64,000 nt of DNA from a bacterium (lineage in GTDB: Bacteria; UBP6; UBA1177), in assembly GCA_017405875.1 (NCBI GenBank), contig JAFQZM010000033.1, forward strand, positions 55,253-119,252. Direction: 5' to 3'. A model generated the notes under the pieces. That model was not told the DNA's origin. It made no database searches and was given only the letters and a program-made list of their open reading frames with translations. The position numbers were made by a program, and so were the translations under genes. Of the stretch, positions 27,201 through 34,407 are shown one piece after another; within the stretch, counting starts at the first letter, position 1, and the number at the start of each line of letters is the position of its first letter.

Positions 27201-28335
27201 AAATTATACCGGAAAGTTTTCTGCCGGAGCCGGTCGTTCCGAATGCGCGTACCGTCGTTTTTTCAGGATCTATGAGCGAATACAAGGCTTTGAAGAGCTT
27301 TTTCGCCGAATTTACGGGGTCTCCGCCCGTTTTTCTGTAAATGTCTAAAATCGGCTCTCCTTTGAGGTCAAGCAGAGCGATCTTCGTGCTTGTTGAACCG
27401 ATATCCATGCCGAGAATTGCTTCGGGAATTTCGCGGTAATTTGCCTTGTGGATCCTTATTTCGTTGTTTTCGTCATCAAGAGTCGGCTCTGTAAACTGCG
27501 GGTAAATGCTTTTTTTCAGCGTGAGCGGCGGCATCTTTTCAAAATTTGCGGAATGAGAAAATTTATCGGGATCGATATCTGCAATTTTTATGCATGCACT
27601 CTCAGTAGCTCCTTTAGCCACAAAGGCTTCGCTGAACTCGGGAACGAGCCACTCGGAAGTCGGGAAAAGGGTCCTGAACCAGCGGACGACCTCTTTATTC
27701 AGACTGACTCCGCCGATAAGAAGGAAGTTTCCTTTGATTTCAAGCCCTTTGAAAAGTGTGTTCGTCGCCGAAATGACGAGCGCGCGGCACATCCCCGCCC
27801 ACATTTCGTCTTTCGTGCGTCCTTCCTGCTGATGGTGAATGAGATCGCTTTTTGCAAAAACGGTGCATCTGCTTGCAACCGACGGCGGATCGGTTATCTC
27901 AAGCGGCGGCATGTTTTCAAGGTCGATGGAAAGCCTTTCAGCCTGCTCTTCCAGAAAAAGCCCTGTTCCGGAAGCGCATAGCGAATTTGACGAAATATCT
28001 GAAATCGTACCCGATTTTATCACATATTTTTTGAGCGACGATGCACCGATACTGATTATCGCAAAATCTGATCCGTCAAAAAATTTCTCATTTTTGAGTG
28101 CCGCGTTTATCGCCTCAGCCTCTGAAATGCAGAGGTCTTTGACAACTCCTGAAAATTCGGCAGCCGTTTTTCCCGTAAAACGGACTAAAGTATCACTATC
28201 CGTATCTGCAAAAATCTTTTTCAGCGATTCCGATATTTTTCCGCTGTGTCTCGCACGGAAAACGACTTTATTTTTATTCTGCGAAAAAACGGTGATGAAT
28301 GTCGAACCGATATCAATTCCAAGACGCTCCTGCAT
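24214..28335 (-). CDS. Giant CoA-dehydratase activase-type protein (two BcrAD/BadFG ATPase domains, DUF2229, HgdB-like C-terminus)
   Basis: 1373 residues from ATG at 28335, with GGAGG upstream. Domain order is: ASKHA ATPase 1 (GIDIGSTFITVF at about 5-16; CASGTGLFLEEQ); ASKHA ATPase 2 from about residue 305 (GMDIGSTSTKIALLD; EIGGQDAKFI; CAAGTGSFVEEQARKL; DRCTVFMEQDI); a CKLCSNFCRI cluster; a DUF2229-type segment; and a C-terminal region like the 2-hydroxyacyl-CoA dehydratase subunit fold. Activases of this superfamily use ATP and an iron-sulphur cluster to inject a low-potential electron into a partner. The large fused form is common in anaerobes, but its substrate is not established. No separate dehydratase is in the window. 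It is first in an operon with the DUF58 gene and queA. Confidence 0.9.
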   Translation of the reverse strand: MQERLGIDIGSTFITVFSQNKNKVVFRARHSGKISESLKKIFADTDSDTLVRFTGKTAAEFSGVVKDLCISEAEAINAALKNEKFFDGSDFAIISIGASSLKKYVIKSGTISDISSNSLCASGTGLFLEEQAERLSIDLENMPPLEITDPPSVASRCTVFAKSDLIHHQQEGRTKDEMWAGMCRALVISATNTLFKGLEIKGNFLLIGGVSLNKEVVRWFRTLFPTSEWLVPEFSEAFVAKGATESACIKIADIDPDKFSHSANFEKMPPLTLKKSIYPQFTEPTLDDENNEIRIHKANYREIPEAILGMDIGSTSTKIALLDLKGEPILDIYRKTGGDPVNSAKKLFKALYSLIDPEKTTVRAFGTTGSGRKLSGIIFGADAIINEITAHAKGTASIFPEVETIFEIGGQDAKFIRLSHGFVTDVNMNYVCAAGTGSFVEEQARKLGIPINLAGKLTEHVAPPVTSDRCTVFMEQDIRALLQQGFDKNEVLAAVHYSVVKNYLNRVVGNRKISKDKIFFQGATARNKGLVAAFENLLGVEIVVSPFCHVMGCIGAALAAFEEVSATGETKKSAFRGAEAATIEVTSRTETCKLCSNFCRINHISEKGGRESSWGYGCGRDPETPVRKEIKEFELIKHRNSSFFKNFLTEKESIGKVGIPLAVSSWTFLPLWKKMFSLLNIETVVSATQTTHEIKGLSSKYSASDFCFPVKTSIGHTLDLTNKNLPVFFPTLISAGDNVKTAISFFCPYVQSNPSIISTVMEKNGLDPKTKIIDPVIDFRMPDDKNGTLIFKALEPFFPSLKERQVRKAWKEARDYYRSETTRLIDEGEALLKNAQKSNKPLFLLVGRPYNLYDKGINLGIPETIAGMGFNVLPIDMMKINVGSLADTNYWNLFWNYGQKIIAALKRAKKEENVFPIYLTNFSCGPDSFILSFAENEMKGRPMLILELDEHDSDGGYLTRIEAFIDVVKGYMKNREKPNEQPLPDIYLANKGLKPGKIWIPPMHMGTPLFAAAFRAFGYDAQAIPLETKHDLVTGKKYVRGQECLPMILTLGAFLNQVKKEPGKQHTFFMPSSEGPCRLGQYNMLERIAFEHLGLDNIDILAPSSINSYQGVEEQLRRYLMHSVITSDVLMKMSTRTRPYEKTKGDVDAFIEKAMKTLEKVFEQKKNPLPVVEELASEISRIPRYSGKKPLVGIVGEIYVRSNACANGDLIRVIEENGGEAWLAPLFEWLIYTVWVQDFMAKQKAFSLFGRGESLIKNLYVSHFDDAYYKAADKILHDRREPSIKDTLEDGMKYLHPEFVGEAILTVGRAVEFVKQGASMIVNVAPFGCMHGTITDSIFQEIKNTLNIPIVSQFYDGDIDINDRVANILRMRK

Positions 28336-28368
28336 TTTTCCTCCAATTACAAAAAAAACAACTGCAAC

Positions 28369-28396
28369 CTTATATTTTTAAAAAATATTATTTCAA
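28369..28396 (-). promoter_or_regulatory. Promoter of the activase-DUF58-queA operon
   Basis: Minus-strand TTGAAA, 16 bp, TATAAG, about 33 bp before the activase ATG and 16 bp beyond the end of the hutI fragment. Confidence 0.55.
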
Positions 28397-28412
28397 GTGT
28401 AATAGGGAAAAT

Positions 28413-28529
28413 CTAGAGGATCTGTTTTCCTTTGACGAAAACTTTTTCGCAGTGGTTGTGAGCGAAGTGATATATCGGGTAGGCGACGCTCGGAGAATCC
28501 ATGATGACGAGGTCAGCGTCTTTACCAAT
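28413..28529 (-). pseudogene. 3'-terminal fragment of a hutI (imidazolonepropionase) copy
   Basis: The minus strand encodes about 38 C-terminal residues of HutI, including the segment KDADLVIMDSPSVAYP, ending at a TAG at 28413-28415. Over 100 aligned bases (28429-28528 against 30434-30533) 92 are identical to the intact hutI 2 kb to the right. Only two residues differ in that stretch, so most differences are silent. Similarity stops abruptly on both sides. There is no start codon or upstream part of hutI here. It forms the left flank of the AbiE toxin-antitoxin pair. Confidence 0.9.
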
Positions 28530-28645
28530 TAGAGGAATAAGTTGAAATAAGCGGAAAAATTTGCGGAGTCGAATTTTTAATTTTGCTCAAAATAGTTGTA
28601 TTTTCTCTTGTTTTGTGCTAATATAAAAATGAAAGAGGGTTTACA
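28530..28645. other. Non-coding gap upstream of abiEi
   Basis: Together with 28336-28528 this makes a gene-free stretch of about 310 bp. It holds the activase promoter, the hutI fragment, and then an AT-rich segment with the AbiE promoter. No inverted repeat of transposon type and no target-site duplication was found by eye. Confidence 0.6.
28596..28624 (+). promoter_or_regulatory. Promoter of abiEi-abiEii
   Basis: TTGTAT, 17 bp, TAATAT with TGC directly before the -10 box, 21 bp upstream of the abiEi ATG. GAGGG lies six bases before that ATG. Confidence 0.55.
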
Positions 28646-29410
28646 ATGGATCTTTACAAGGAATTGGTCGCCTTGCGTTGCTTCACCCACAGCGACATGC
28701 TTCAAATCACGGGTTCTGAAAGCGCAGCGCAGTGGCAGATAAAAAACTATCTCAAAAAAGGATATATCGAGCGGGTACGGCGCAACTTGTATGCTGTCGT
28801 CAGCATGGAAACAGAGCAACCGATCCCAACCCGTTTTCAAATAGCATCACGCATATCTGACGATGCTTATATATCCCACCACAGCGCGTTTGAGTTTTAC
28901 GGATATTCAAATCAAGTGTTTTATGATGTGTATTTCGGAACGGAGAAGAAAGTGCGTCCGTTTGACTACAACGGGCTGAGCTACCAGCCTGTAGTATGGC
29001 GAGGCAATACAGGTATCGAGGAAACAAAAATCGGAGTGCGTGTCACTTCTCTTGAACGAACAGTGGTAGACAGCATAGCTGATTTTACGAGGATAGGCGG
29101 CTTGGAGGAACTGATGCGGTGTCTTGCCCTGATCCCTTCGCTTGATGGAAAAAAACTCCTTGAAGCGTTGGAAATATACGGGCGTGGACAACTTTATCAG
29201 AAAGCTGGATATATTCTTGAGGCATACAAGGACGACATGTCGTTGTCGGACGCTTTCTTCAAAAAATGCGCAACGCAGATATCTGCCAGCAAAACGTATC
29301 TGTTCGACAAGCAGGATGATTTTATATTTCATGAAAAATGGATGCTTTATGCACCAAAAGAACTGAAGAAACTCGTTGACAAGGTGGGGGTCGATTTCAA
29401 TGCAGTTTGA
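28646..29410 (+). CDS. abiEi: AbiEi-type antitoxin/transcriptional regulator
   Basis: 254 residues. The N-terminal about 60 form a winged helix (DMLQITGSESAAQWQIKNYL, then KKGYIERVRRNLYAVV). The middle contains the conserved core ISHHSAFEFYGYSNQ, and later TSLERTVVDSIAD. This layout is that of AbiEi, the antitoxin and autorepressor of type IV toxin-antitoxin systems. Its 3' end overlaps abiEii by 11 bp, consistent with coupled expression. It is the left gene of a two-gene accessory insertion next to hutI. Confidence 0.87.
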   Translation: MDLYKELVALRCFTHSDMLQITGSESAAQWQIKNYLKKGYIERVRRNLYAVVSMETEQPIPTRFQIASRISDDAYISHHSAFEFYGYSNQVFYDVYFGTEKKVRPFDYNGLSYQPVVWRGNTGIEETKIGVRVTSLERTVVDSIADFTRIGGLEELMRCLALIPSLDGKKLLEALEIYGRGQLYQKAGYILEAYKDDMSLSDAFFKKCATQISASKTYLFDKQDDFIFHEKWMLYAPKELKKLVDKVGVDFNAV

Positions 29411-30371
29411 CCGCATATCGCTTGGCAGACAATCGAAAGAACTGGGTTTTGTCAGGGATACCTTTGAGAAGGTATGCCGCCTTGCAGACGTACTTTCTTT
29501 TATGGAAAGCGATGCTCTGCTCTCGGGCAGTCTTGCGCTCAAGGGCGGGACAGCAATCAATCTGACTATATTCGACCTCCCTCGCTTATCAGTGGATATT
29601 GATATGGATTTCTCCAAAAACGTGTCAAGAGAAATCATGCTGTTGGAACGTGAACAGGTAAACGACCATATTCGCAAATATATGACCGCGTCGGGATATA
29701 ATCTCAGCCCAAAGTCAAAACAGTATCATGCTTTGGATTCTTTGGTATTCGAATATGTAAATGCAGGAGGGATGAAGGACAATCTAAAAATTGAAATCAA
29801 TTATATGCTTCGGTGCCATGTATTTCCTGTTTCCCGCAGAGTCGTGAAACTGCCTTGGGAAGAAAAAAAGCTTACGGTGCTTAGTCTCCATCCGATAGAG
29901 ATATTCTCGGCAAAGAGTGTCGCACTGTTGAACAGATCGGCTGCACGTGACCTCTACGACATGTTCAATATGCAAAAATACGAACCATTTGATGAATCCC
30001 GAAAAGACATGTTCAAAAAATGCATCACATTTTATGCTGCTATTACATCGGAAACTGTGCCAAAGCATTTTGACTTTAGCGGAATAGGCAAAATATCAGC
30101 ACAGAAGATAAAAACAGAATTAATACCGGTTTTACGGAGGGATGAGCACTTCGATCTGCCGGCAGCGCAGAAAGAGGTCGGAGACTATTTAAGAGAAATT
30201 CTTCTGCCGGAAGACAATTTGTCGTTCTGGGCAGAATTTACCAGAGGAAAATATAAACCAGATCTGCTGTTTGATGATGCACAAATTCTGTCAAGGATAA
30301 AACAGCATCCAATGGCAGTGTGGAAGTGCAGCTGGAAAACGTCTGAGAATACTATACAGGCAAGCAGGTGA
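29400..30371 (+). CDS. abiEii: AbiEii-type nucleotidyltransferase toxin
   Basis: 323 residues from ATG at 29400, inside the end of abiEi; a longer frame from 29376 would overlap more and lacks a better start. The nucleotidyltransferase signature is ALKGGTAINL followed by PRLSVDIDMDF (GG-T and S-x-D-I-D pattern), with a further conserved AARDLYDM segment. AbiEii-family toxins are GTP-preferring or tRNA-modifying nucleotidyltransferases that halt growth until restrained by AbiEi. They act in abortive infection or element maintenance. The substrate here is unknown. Confidence 0.88.
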   Translation: MQFDRISLGRQSKELGFVRDTFEKVCRLADVLSFMESDALLSGSLALKGGTAINLTIFDLPRLSVDIDMDFSKNVSREIMLLEREQVNDHIRKYMTASGYNLSPKSKQYHALDSLVFEYVNAGGMKDNLKIEINYMLRCHVFPVSRRVVKLPWEEKKLTVLSLHPIEIFSAKSVALLNRSAARDLYDMFNMQKYEPFDESRKDMFKKCITFYAAITSETVPKHFDFSGIGKISAQKIKTELIPVLRRDEHFDLPAAQKEVGDYLREILLPEDNLSFWAEFTRGKYKPDLLFDDAQILSRIKQHPMAVWKCSWKTSENTIQASR

Positions 30372-30392
30372 GAAAAAAATCTTGTTTTCTCA
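30369..30392. terminator. Weak hairpin at the abiEii end, between it and hutI
   Basis: TGAGAAAA and TTTTCTCA pair over eight bases around an eight-base loop, starting in the abiEii stop codon. It lacks a run of T, so it is only a possible terminator. Confidence 0.3.
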
Positions 30393-30414
30393 GCCTATAC
30401 ACCTTTTCCGGATT

Positions 30415-31653
30415 TTATCCGACGATTCTTCTGCCTTTGACGAAAACTTTTTCGCAGTGGTTGTGTGCGAAGTGGTATATCGGGTAGGCGACGCTTGATG
30501 AATCCATAATGACGATGTCAGCGTCTTTGCCAACTTCGATCGAGCCTTTTGTTTTATCTCTTTTGAGCGACTTCGCGCCGTTTATGGTGATTCCTTTGAG
30601 GGATTCTTCGACGCTGAGTTTGAGCTGAGTGGCACCTAAACTTGCAGCGAGCGGTAAAAATCCGCACATGCAGCTTCCCGGGTTCATGTCGGTCGCAAGA
30701 GCGACAGTGACGCCGTTTTCAGCCATTTTGCGGGCAGGAGCGAAAGGAAGGCGCGAAAATACCGAAGTTATCGGCAGAACGCCCGCCACAACGCCGTTTT
30801 CTGCAAGTTTTTTAATGCCGAGATCGCTTATTGCCTCAAGGTGATCGACTGACGCGGCTCCCATTTCGGCAGCAAGTTCTGTTCCGCCGAGAGAGTGGAA
30901 TTCATCGGCGTGGAGTTTGAGCCCGAAACCGAGTTCTTTTGCTCTCAACATCAGCTTTTCAGTCTCTTTGAGCGAGAAATAGCCTTCTTCGCAGAAGACA
31001 TCGGCGAATTCAGCCAGATTACGCGCCTTTATTTCAGGCAGCATCTCGTTGTTTATGAGATTTATGTAGCCTTCGTGATCGTTTTTGAATTCGGGCGGAT
31101 AGGCGTGGGCGCCGAGGAAAGTCGGAACTATCTCAACCGGGAAGCGTTTTTTGAGTTCCGCGATTGCCGTGAGAAGTTTGAGTTCGCTTTCGGTGTCAAG
31201 CCCGTAACCCGATTTTATCTCGACAGTCGTGACGCCGTAGGAAACAAGCTGGGAAAGGCGTTTTGAAGCCTGCTCGACGATTTCTTCGAGCGACGCTTTT
31301 TTCGTTTTTACGGTGCTGTTGATTATCCCGCCGCCCGCCGCCGCGATCTCTTCGTAAGTCGCACCTCTTGATTTCATCGCGAATTCGTCTTCACGTGTCG
31401 CCGCGAAAACAAGGTGCGTGTGGCTGTCGACAAGTCCCGGGAAAACTGCTTTGTTCCCTGCATCAACGATGACGTCTTTGAATTTTGTTTCGAAACCGGG
31501 CTCTGTTTTTCTGAAATCCTCACTTTTTCCGACAAAAGAGATTTTTCCGTTTTCGTCAGCCGCAATAAGAAGATGCGGACCTTTCAAAACGGGAGACAAA
31601 TCTTCTGCGATAAAAATTTCAGAAATATTTTGAAGTATAAGAGAGTAATTCAA
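30415..31653 (-). CDS. hutI: Imidazolonepropionase
   Basis: Third enzyme of histidine degradation, hydrolysing imidazolonepropionate to formiminoglutamate. 412 residues. The amidohydrolase metal motif is SHTHLVFAATRE, followed by SRGATYEEIAAAGGGI, and KLHADEFHSLGG and ATDMNPGSCMCGFLPL in the second half. No ATG is near the N-terminus; TTG at 31653 fits family length and lies three bases after the rpsT stop, but a clear ribosome binding site is lacking, so coupled translation is likely. The 3' end is partially duplicated 2 kb away on the other side of the AbiE pair. hutH is about 29 kb away; hutU is not in the window. Confidence 0.93.
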   Translation of the reverse strand: MNYSLILQNISEIFIAEDLSPVLKGPHLLIAADENGKISFVGKSEDFRKTEPGFETKFKDVIVDAGNKAVFPGLVDSHTHLVFAATREDEFAMKSRGATYEEIAAAGGGIINSTVKTKKASLEEIVEQASKRLSQLVSYGVTTVEIKSGYGLDTESELKLLTAIAELKKRFPVEIVPTFLGAHAYPPEFKNDHEGYINLINNEMLPEIKARNLAEFADVFCEEGYFSLKETEKLMLRAKELGFGLKLHADEFHSLGGTELAAEMGAASVDHLEAISDLGIKKLAENGVVAGVLPITSVFSRLPFAPARKMAENGVTVALATDMNPGSCMCGFLPLAASLGATQLKLSVEESLKGITINGAKSLKRDKTKGSIEVGKDADIVIMDSSSVAYPIYHFAHNHCEKVFVKGRRIVG

Positions 31654-31656
31654 ATC

Positions 31657-31929
31657 TTATTTTGAAAAAGATCTGTTGAACTGACGAGCAAGTCTTGCAA
31701 CTTTTCTTGCAGCGGTGTTTTTGTGAAGAACGCCTTTGCTTGCAGCTTTCTGGATCTCGCTTATAGCGGTATTAAGTTTTGCAACTGCATCTTCTTTGTT
31801 TTCAGCAGTTTCAGCCGCTGTTTCGAAGTAATGCGAGAAAGTTTTTACTCTTGATTTGATAGAACGGTTGTAAAGTCTTCTTTTTTCACTTGTTCTAATT
31901 CTTTTTTTTGCCGATCTGTGGTGAGCCAA
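31657..31929 (-). CDS. rpsT: Ribosomal protein S20, TTG start
   Basis: Small-subunit protein S20, 90 residues. The reading frame extends to an upstream ATG, but that ATG overlaps the ribosome binding site GGAGG, which has correct spacing to a TTG at 31929. Starting there gives AHHRSAKKRIRTSEKRR after fMet, which matches the usual S20 N-terminus. Escherichia coli rpsT also starts with a UUG-type codon. It is followed directly by hutI, an unusual partner. Confidence 0.95.
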   Translation of the reverse strand: MAHHRSAKKRIRTSEKRRLYNRSIKSRVKTFSHYFETAAETAENKEDAVAKLNTAISEIQKAASKGVLHKNTAARKVARLARQFNRSFSK

Positions 31930-31978
31930 AATATCCTCCATTCATAAATTTAAGTCTCACGGAACCAAAAACCGGTGC

Positions 31979-32006
31979 ACTATATTCAGAAAAGTCCGAA
32001 TGTCAA
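31979..32006 (-). promoter_or_regulatory. Promoter of rpsT-hutI
   Basis: Minus-strand TTGACA, 16 bp, TATAGT, about 50 bp before the rpsT start. Confidence 0.65.
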
Positions 32007-32041
32007 GTTTTAAAGTGATTACGCTGTTTTTCTGCAGCTTC

Positions 32042-32071
32042 TTGACTTAAATCGTGATTTGGCTTTAATAA
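32042..32071 (+). promoter_or_regulatory. Promoter of the PpiC lipoprotein operon
   Basis: TTGACT, 18 bp, TAATAA on the plus strand, divergent from the rpsT promoter. The leader of about 45 nt contains a hairpin. Confidence 0.45.
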
Positions 32072-32078
32072 TGCGTTT

Positions 32079-32104
32079 TTTCCGTTTCTGACGGAAAGTT
32101 TTTT
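32079..32104 (+). terminator. Hairpin plus T-run in the leader of the PpiC operon
   Basis: TTTCCGT and ACGGAAA pair perfectly over seven bases around TTCTG, followed by G and a run of T. It lies between the promoter and the ribosome binding site, so it could act as an attenuator; alternatively it is a chance structure. Confidence 0.35.
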
Positions 32105-32123
32105 GTATTTTAAGGAGGTTGTT

Positions 32124-33251
32124 ATGAAAAAATTGTTAGTTGTTGTTTTGGTTGCTCTGCTGGCGGCTTTTTCGGGTTGCTGCAACGATGCCGGAAAAGT
32201 GGAACTTTATCCGAGTGAAGGCGGAAAAACTATTGCCGAGTTCGGCGGTGTAAAACTCAGTGAAAAATATATAAAGGCTTATGCCGACAATCTTAACGAC
32301 TATCTCAAAGCCCGCTACAATACGCCGGAAAGAAAGGAAGAGCTTATGACAAAAATCACGGAAGGCGAACTTGTCGCAATGAAAGCTATAAAAGACGGCG
32401 CGCTTAACGATCCGATCCTTCTTTCTCAGGTCAAAAACACGATCGCAAGATATTACAGCGGCACGAAAATGAAAATCCAGATCGAGGAAAGCCTCAAAAT
32501 TTCCGAAGACGAGATGAAGAAGTACTACGAAGAAAACAAAAACACCTTCAACACTCCGGAAAAGGTAAAAGCAAGCCACATCCTCATCAAAATAACCGAT
32601 TCGAGAGACAAGGAAGCTGCAAAAAAACTTGCTGAAAAAGTTGCCGAAGAAGCTGAAAAAAGCGCTAAAGATATGGGAAGTTTCGCAAAACTCGCCGAAA
32701 AATACAGCGAAGACGAAGGTTCCAAGAAAAGAGGCGGCGATCTCGGATATTTCGAAAGAACCGAAGAAGGCGGCAAAATGGTTCAAGAGTTCAGCGACGG
32801 CGCTTTCGCACTTCAGAATGTCGGCGACATCAGCAAACCGGTTGAATCACAGTTCGGTTTCCACGTTATCAAACTGACCGGCAAAAAAGACAAAATCGAA
32901 AAGACTTTCGAAGATGTCAAGGCAAACATCGAGAACACTCTCAAAACCGAAAAGAGAAAAACGGCTTACAACGATATGATCGAAAACTACAAAAAGGAAC
33001 TCGGTTTCAAATTCGACAAAGAAGCTGCTCTTGCCATCGAAATCTCCACTTCAGAAAATGCTAAAAATGCTTCCGAGAGCTTCGACAAAAATCAGCAGCA
33101 GAGAGCAAAACTGCAGAAACCGCTCTTCACAAAAGAACAGATTGAGCAGTTGAAAAAGCAGCAGGAAGAAATCCAAAAGAACGGCGGTGAACCTGCAGAG
33201 CAGAATCCGAACGTAAAAATCAAACTCGGCAAACCGGTAAAAAAACAATAG
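32124..33251 (+). CDS. Parvulin-type (PpiC) peptidyl-prolyl isomerase lipoprotein
   Basis: 375 residues from ATG at 32124, after AAGGAGG. The lipoprotein signal ends in AFSGC-C. An N-terminal SurA/PrsA-like helical region is followed by a parvulin domain with VKASHILIKI, LAEKYSEDEGSKKRGGDLGY, GAFALQNVGDISKPV and FGFHVIKL. A charged, Gln/Lys-rich tail follows. These proteins assist folding of exported proteins in the periplasm or on the membrane surface. A second PpiC gene starts four bases later, so the two form an operon. Confidence 0.92.
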   Translation: MKKLLVVVLVALLAAFSGCCNDAGKVELYPSEGGKTIAEFGGVKLSEKYIKAYADNLNDYLKARYNTPERKEELMTKITEGELVAMKAIKDGALNDPILLSQVKNTIARYYSGTKMKIQIEESLKISEDEMKKYYEENKNTFNTPEKVKASHILIKITDSRDKEAAKKLAEKVAEEAEKSAKDMGSFAKLAEKYSEDEGSKKRGGDLGYFERTEEGGKMVQEFSDGAFALQNVGDISKPVESQFGFHVIKLTGKKDKIEKTFEDVKANIENTLKTEKRKTAYNDMIENYKKELGFKFDKEAALAIEISTSENAKNASESFDKNQQQRAKLQKPLFTKEQIEQLKKQQEEIQKNGGEPAEQNPNVKIKLGKPVKKQ

Positions 33252-33255
33252 CCTT

Positions 33256-34185
33256 ATGAAAAAAGGTCTCGTTCTATTTTTTACTTTCATCTTATTTTCA
33301 TCTGTTTTTGCAGGAGAACAGCTTCTGAACAAGATGGTTGTCCGCGTGAACGGCAAGGTTTACACGATTTACGACTGCAAAAAACTGCTGCGTTTCGACG
33401 ATCCGGCAAGCGTACAGACCCAGGCCGTACTTGAAAGAAAGGACAAACTCATCGACCAGCTCATCAACAACGCTATTTCAAAGCAGGAAGCCGAAGCGCT
33501 CGACATCAAAGTTCCGGATGACGAACTCGATGCCGCGGTAGATTCGGTTCTGACGCAGAACAGGATGACGCGCGAGCAGTTCGAGCAGGAACTTTCCAAA
33601 AGCAATATGTCGTTTGAAACTTACCGCAACGAAGTTCTGAGAGAACAGCTTCTGCTCCTCAAACTGAAAAAACGGATAATCGTCACGATGGATGTTGACG
33701 AAAGGGCTCTGCGCGAGATCTATGAAAAAGAATTCAGCAGCGAGCCGGAGCTTTACTTTACCGCTTCCCACATCATTCTTCAGGCGAACGAAAGCAACGA
33801 CGCCGAAATCAAAGATGCCGTAACCGCTATATATAAAGAGGTTACTGAAGGGAAAACGACTTTCGCAGAAGCTGCCAAATCCTATTCTCAGGACGGTTCG
33901 GCAGCAAACGGAGGAGCTTTGGGAACTTTTTCGGCGCGCGACATGGTTCCCGAATTTTCGGAAAGACTCGCTGAAATGAAGGAAGGCGAAGTAAGCGAAC
34001 CTTTCAGAACACGCTACGGCTGGCACATCGTAAAACTTGACAAAGTTGAAAAGCATGATCCGCCGACTTACAACGAATCATACGAAATGCTGCGGAACAT
34101 CTACTATCAGCGCAACGTCGAAAAAATGTTCCAGACCTGGTTAAAAAAGAAACGCAGTGAAAGCAAGATAGACATTCTTCTCTGA
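33256..34185 (+). CDS. SurA/PpiC-type periplasmic peptidyl-prolyl isomerase
   Basis: 309 residues. A cleavable signal peptide ends near FLFSSVFAG; it has no lipobox Cys. The SurA-like N-domain starts with MVVRVNGKVYTIYDC, followed by a parvulin domain with TASHIILQA, YSQDGSAANGGALGTF, MVPEFSERLAEMKEGEVS and RYGWHIVKLD. It is soluble in the periplasm and probably serves outer-membrane protein biogenesis. Overall layout resembles SurA with one parvulin domain rather than two. It is the second gene of the foldase operon. Confidence 0.9.
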   Translation: MKKGLVLFFTFILFSSVFAGEQLLNKMVVRVNGKVYTIYDCKKLLRFDDPASVQTQAVLERKDKLIDQLINNAISKQEAEALDIKVPDDELDAAVDSVLTQNRMTREQFEQELSKSNMSFETYRNEVLREQLLLLKLKKRIIVTMDVDERALREIYEKEFSSEPELYFTASHIILQANESNDAEIKDAVTAIYKEVTEGKTTFAEAAKSYSQDGSAANGGALGTFSARDMVPEFSERLAEMKEGEVSEPFRTRYGWHIVKLDKVEKHDPPTYNESYEMLRNIYYQRNVEKMFQTWLKKKRSESKIDILL

Positions 34186-34342
34186 TTTTTTCCGCAGACA
34201 GATTTCAATCAAAGTGTTGTGTTTAAGTGCTTTTCCGTCCGTTTCGGGCGAAAAAAACGGCAAAAAATGCAAAAAAGTGCCTCAAGATACAAAAAAACAA
34301 CAAAAAAAGTGAAAAAAACGTCTTAATTTTATTGAAAAATAT

Positions 34343-34370
34343 TTGACAAGCGCTGCGACTCTCTTAAAAT
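34343..34370 (+). promoter_or_regulatory. Promoter of the HU-like gene
   Basis: TTGACA, 16 bp, TAAAAT, 38 bp before the ATG at 34408. It is a strong match, fitting an abundant protein. Confidence 0.65.
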
Positions 34371-34407
34371 GTCGCGTTGTTTGTTAACCTTTTTTATGGA
34401 GAGTCTT

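Noticed and set aside
28577..28840. Minus-strand 87-residue frame overlapping the start of abiEi
   Set aside because: It lies antisense to the AbiEi winged helix and covers its promoter; no domain or start signal.
34186..34342. GC-rich hairpin near 34230-34260 as terminator of the foldase operon
   Set aside because: The five-base stem GTCCG/CGGGC is short, has a three-base loop and is followed by A rather than T on the coding strand.
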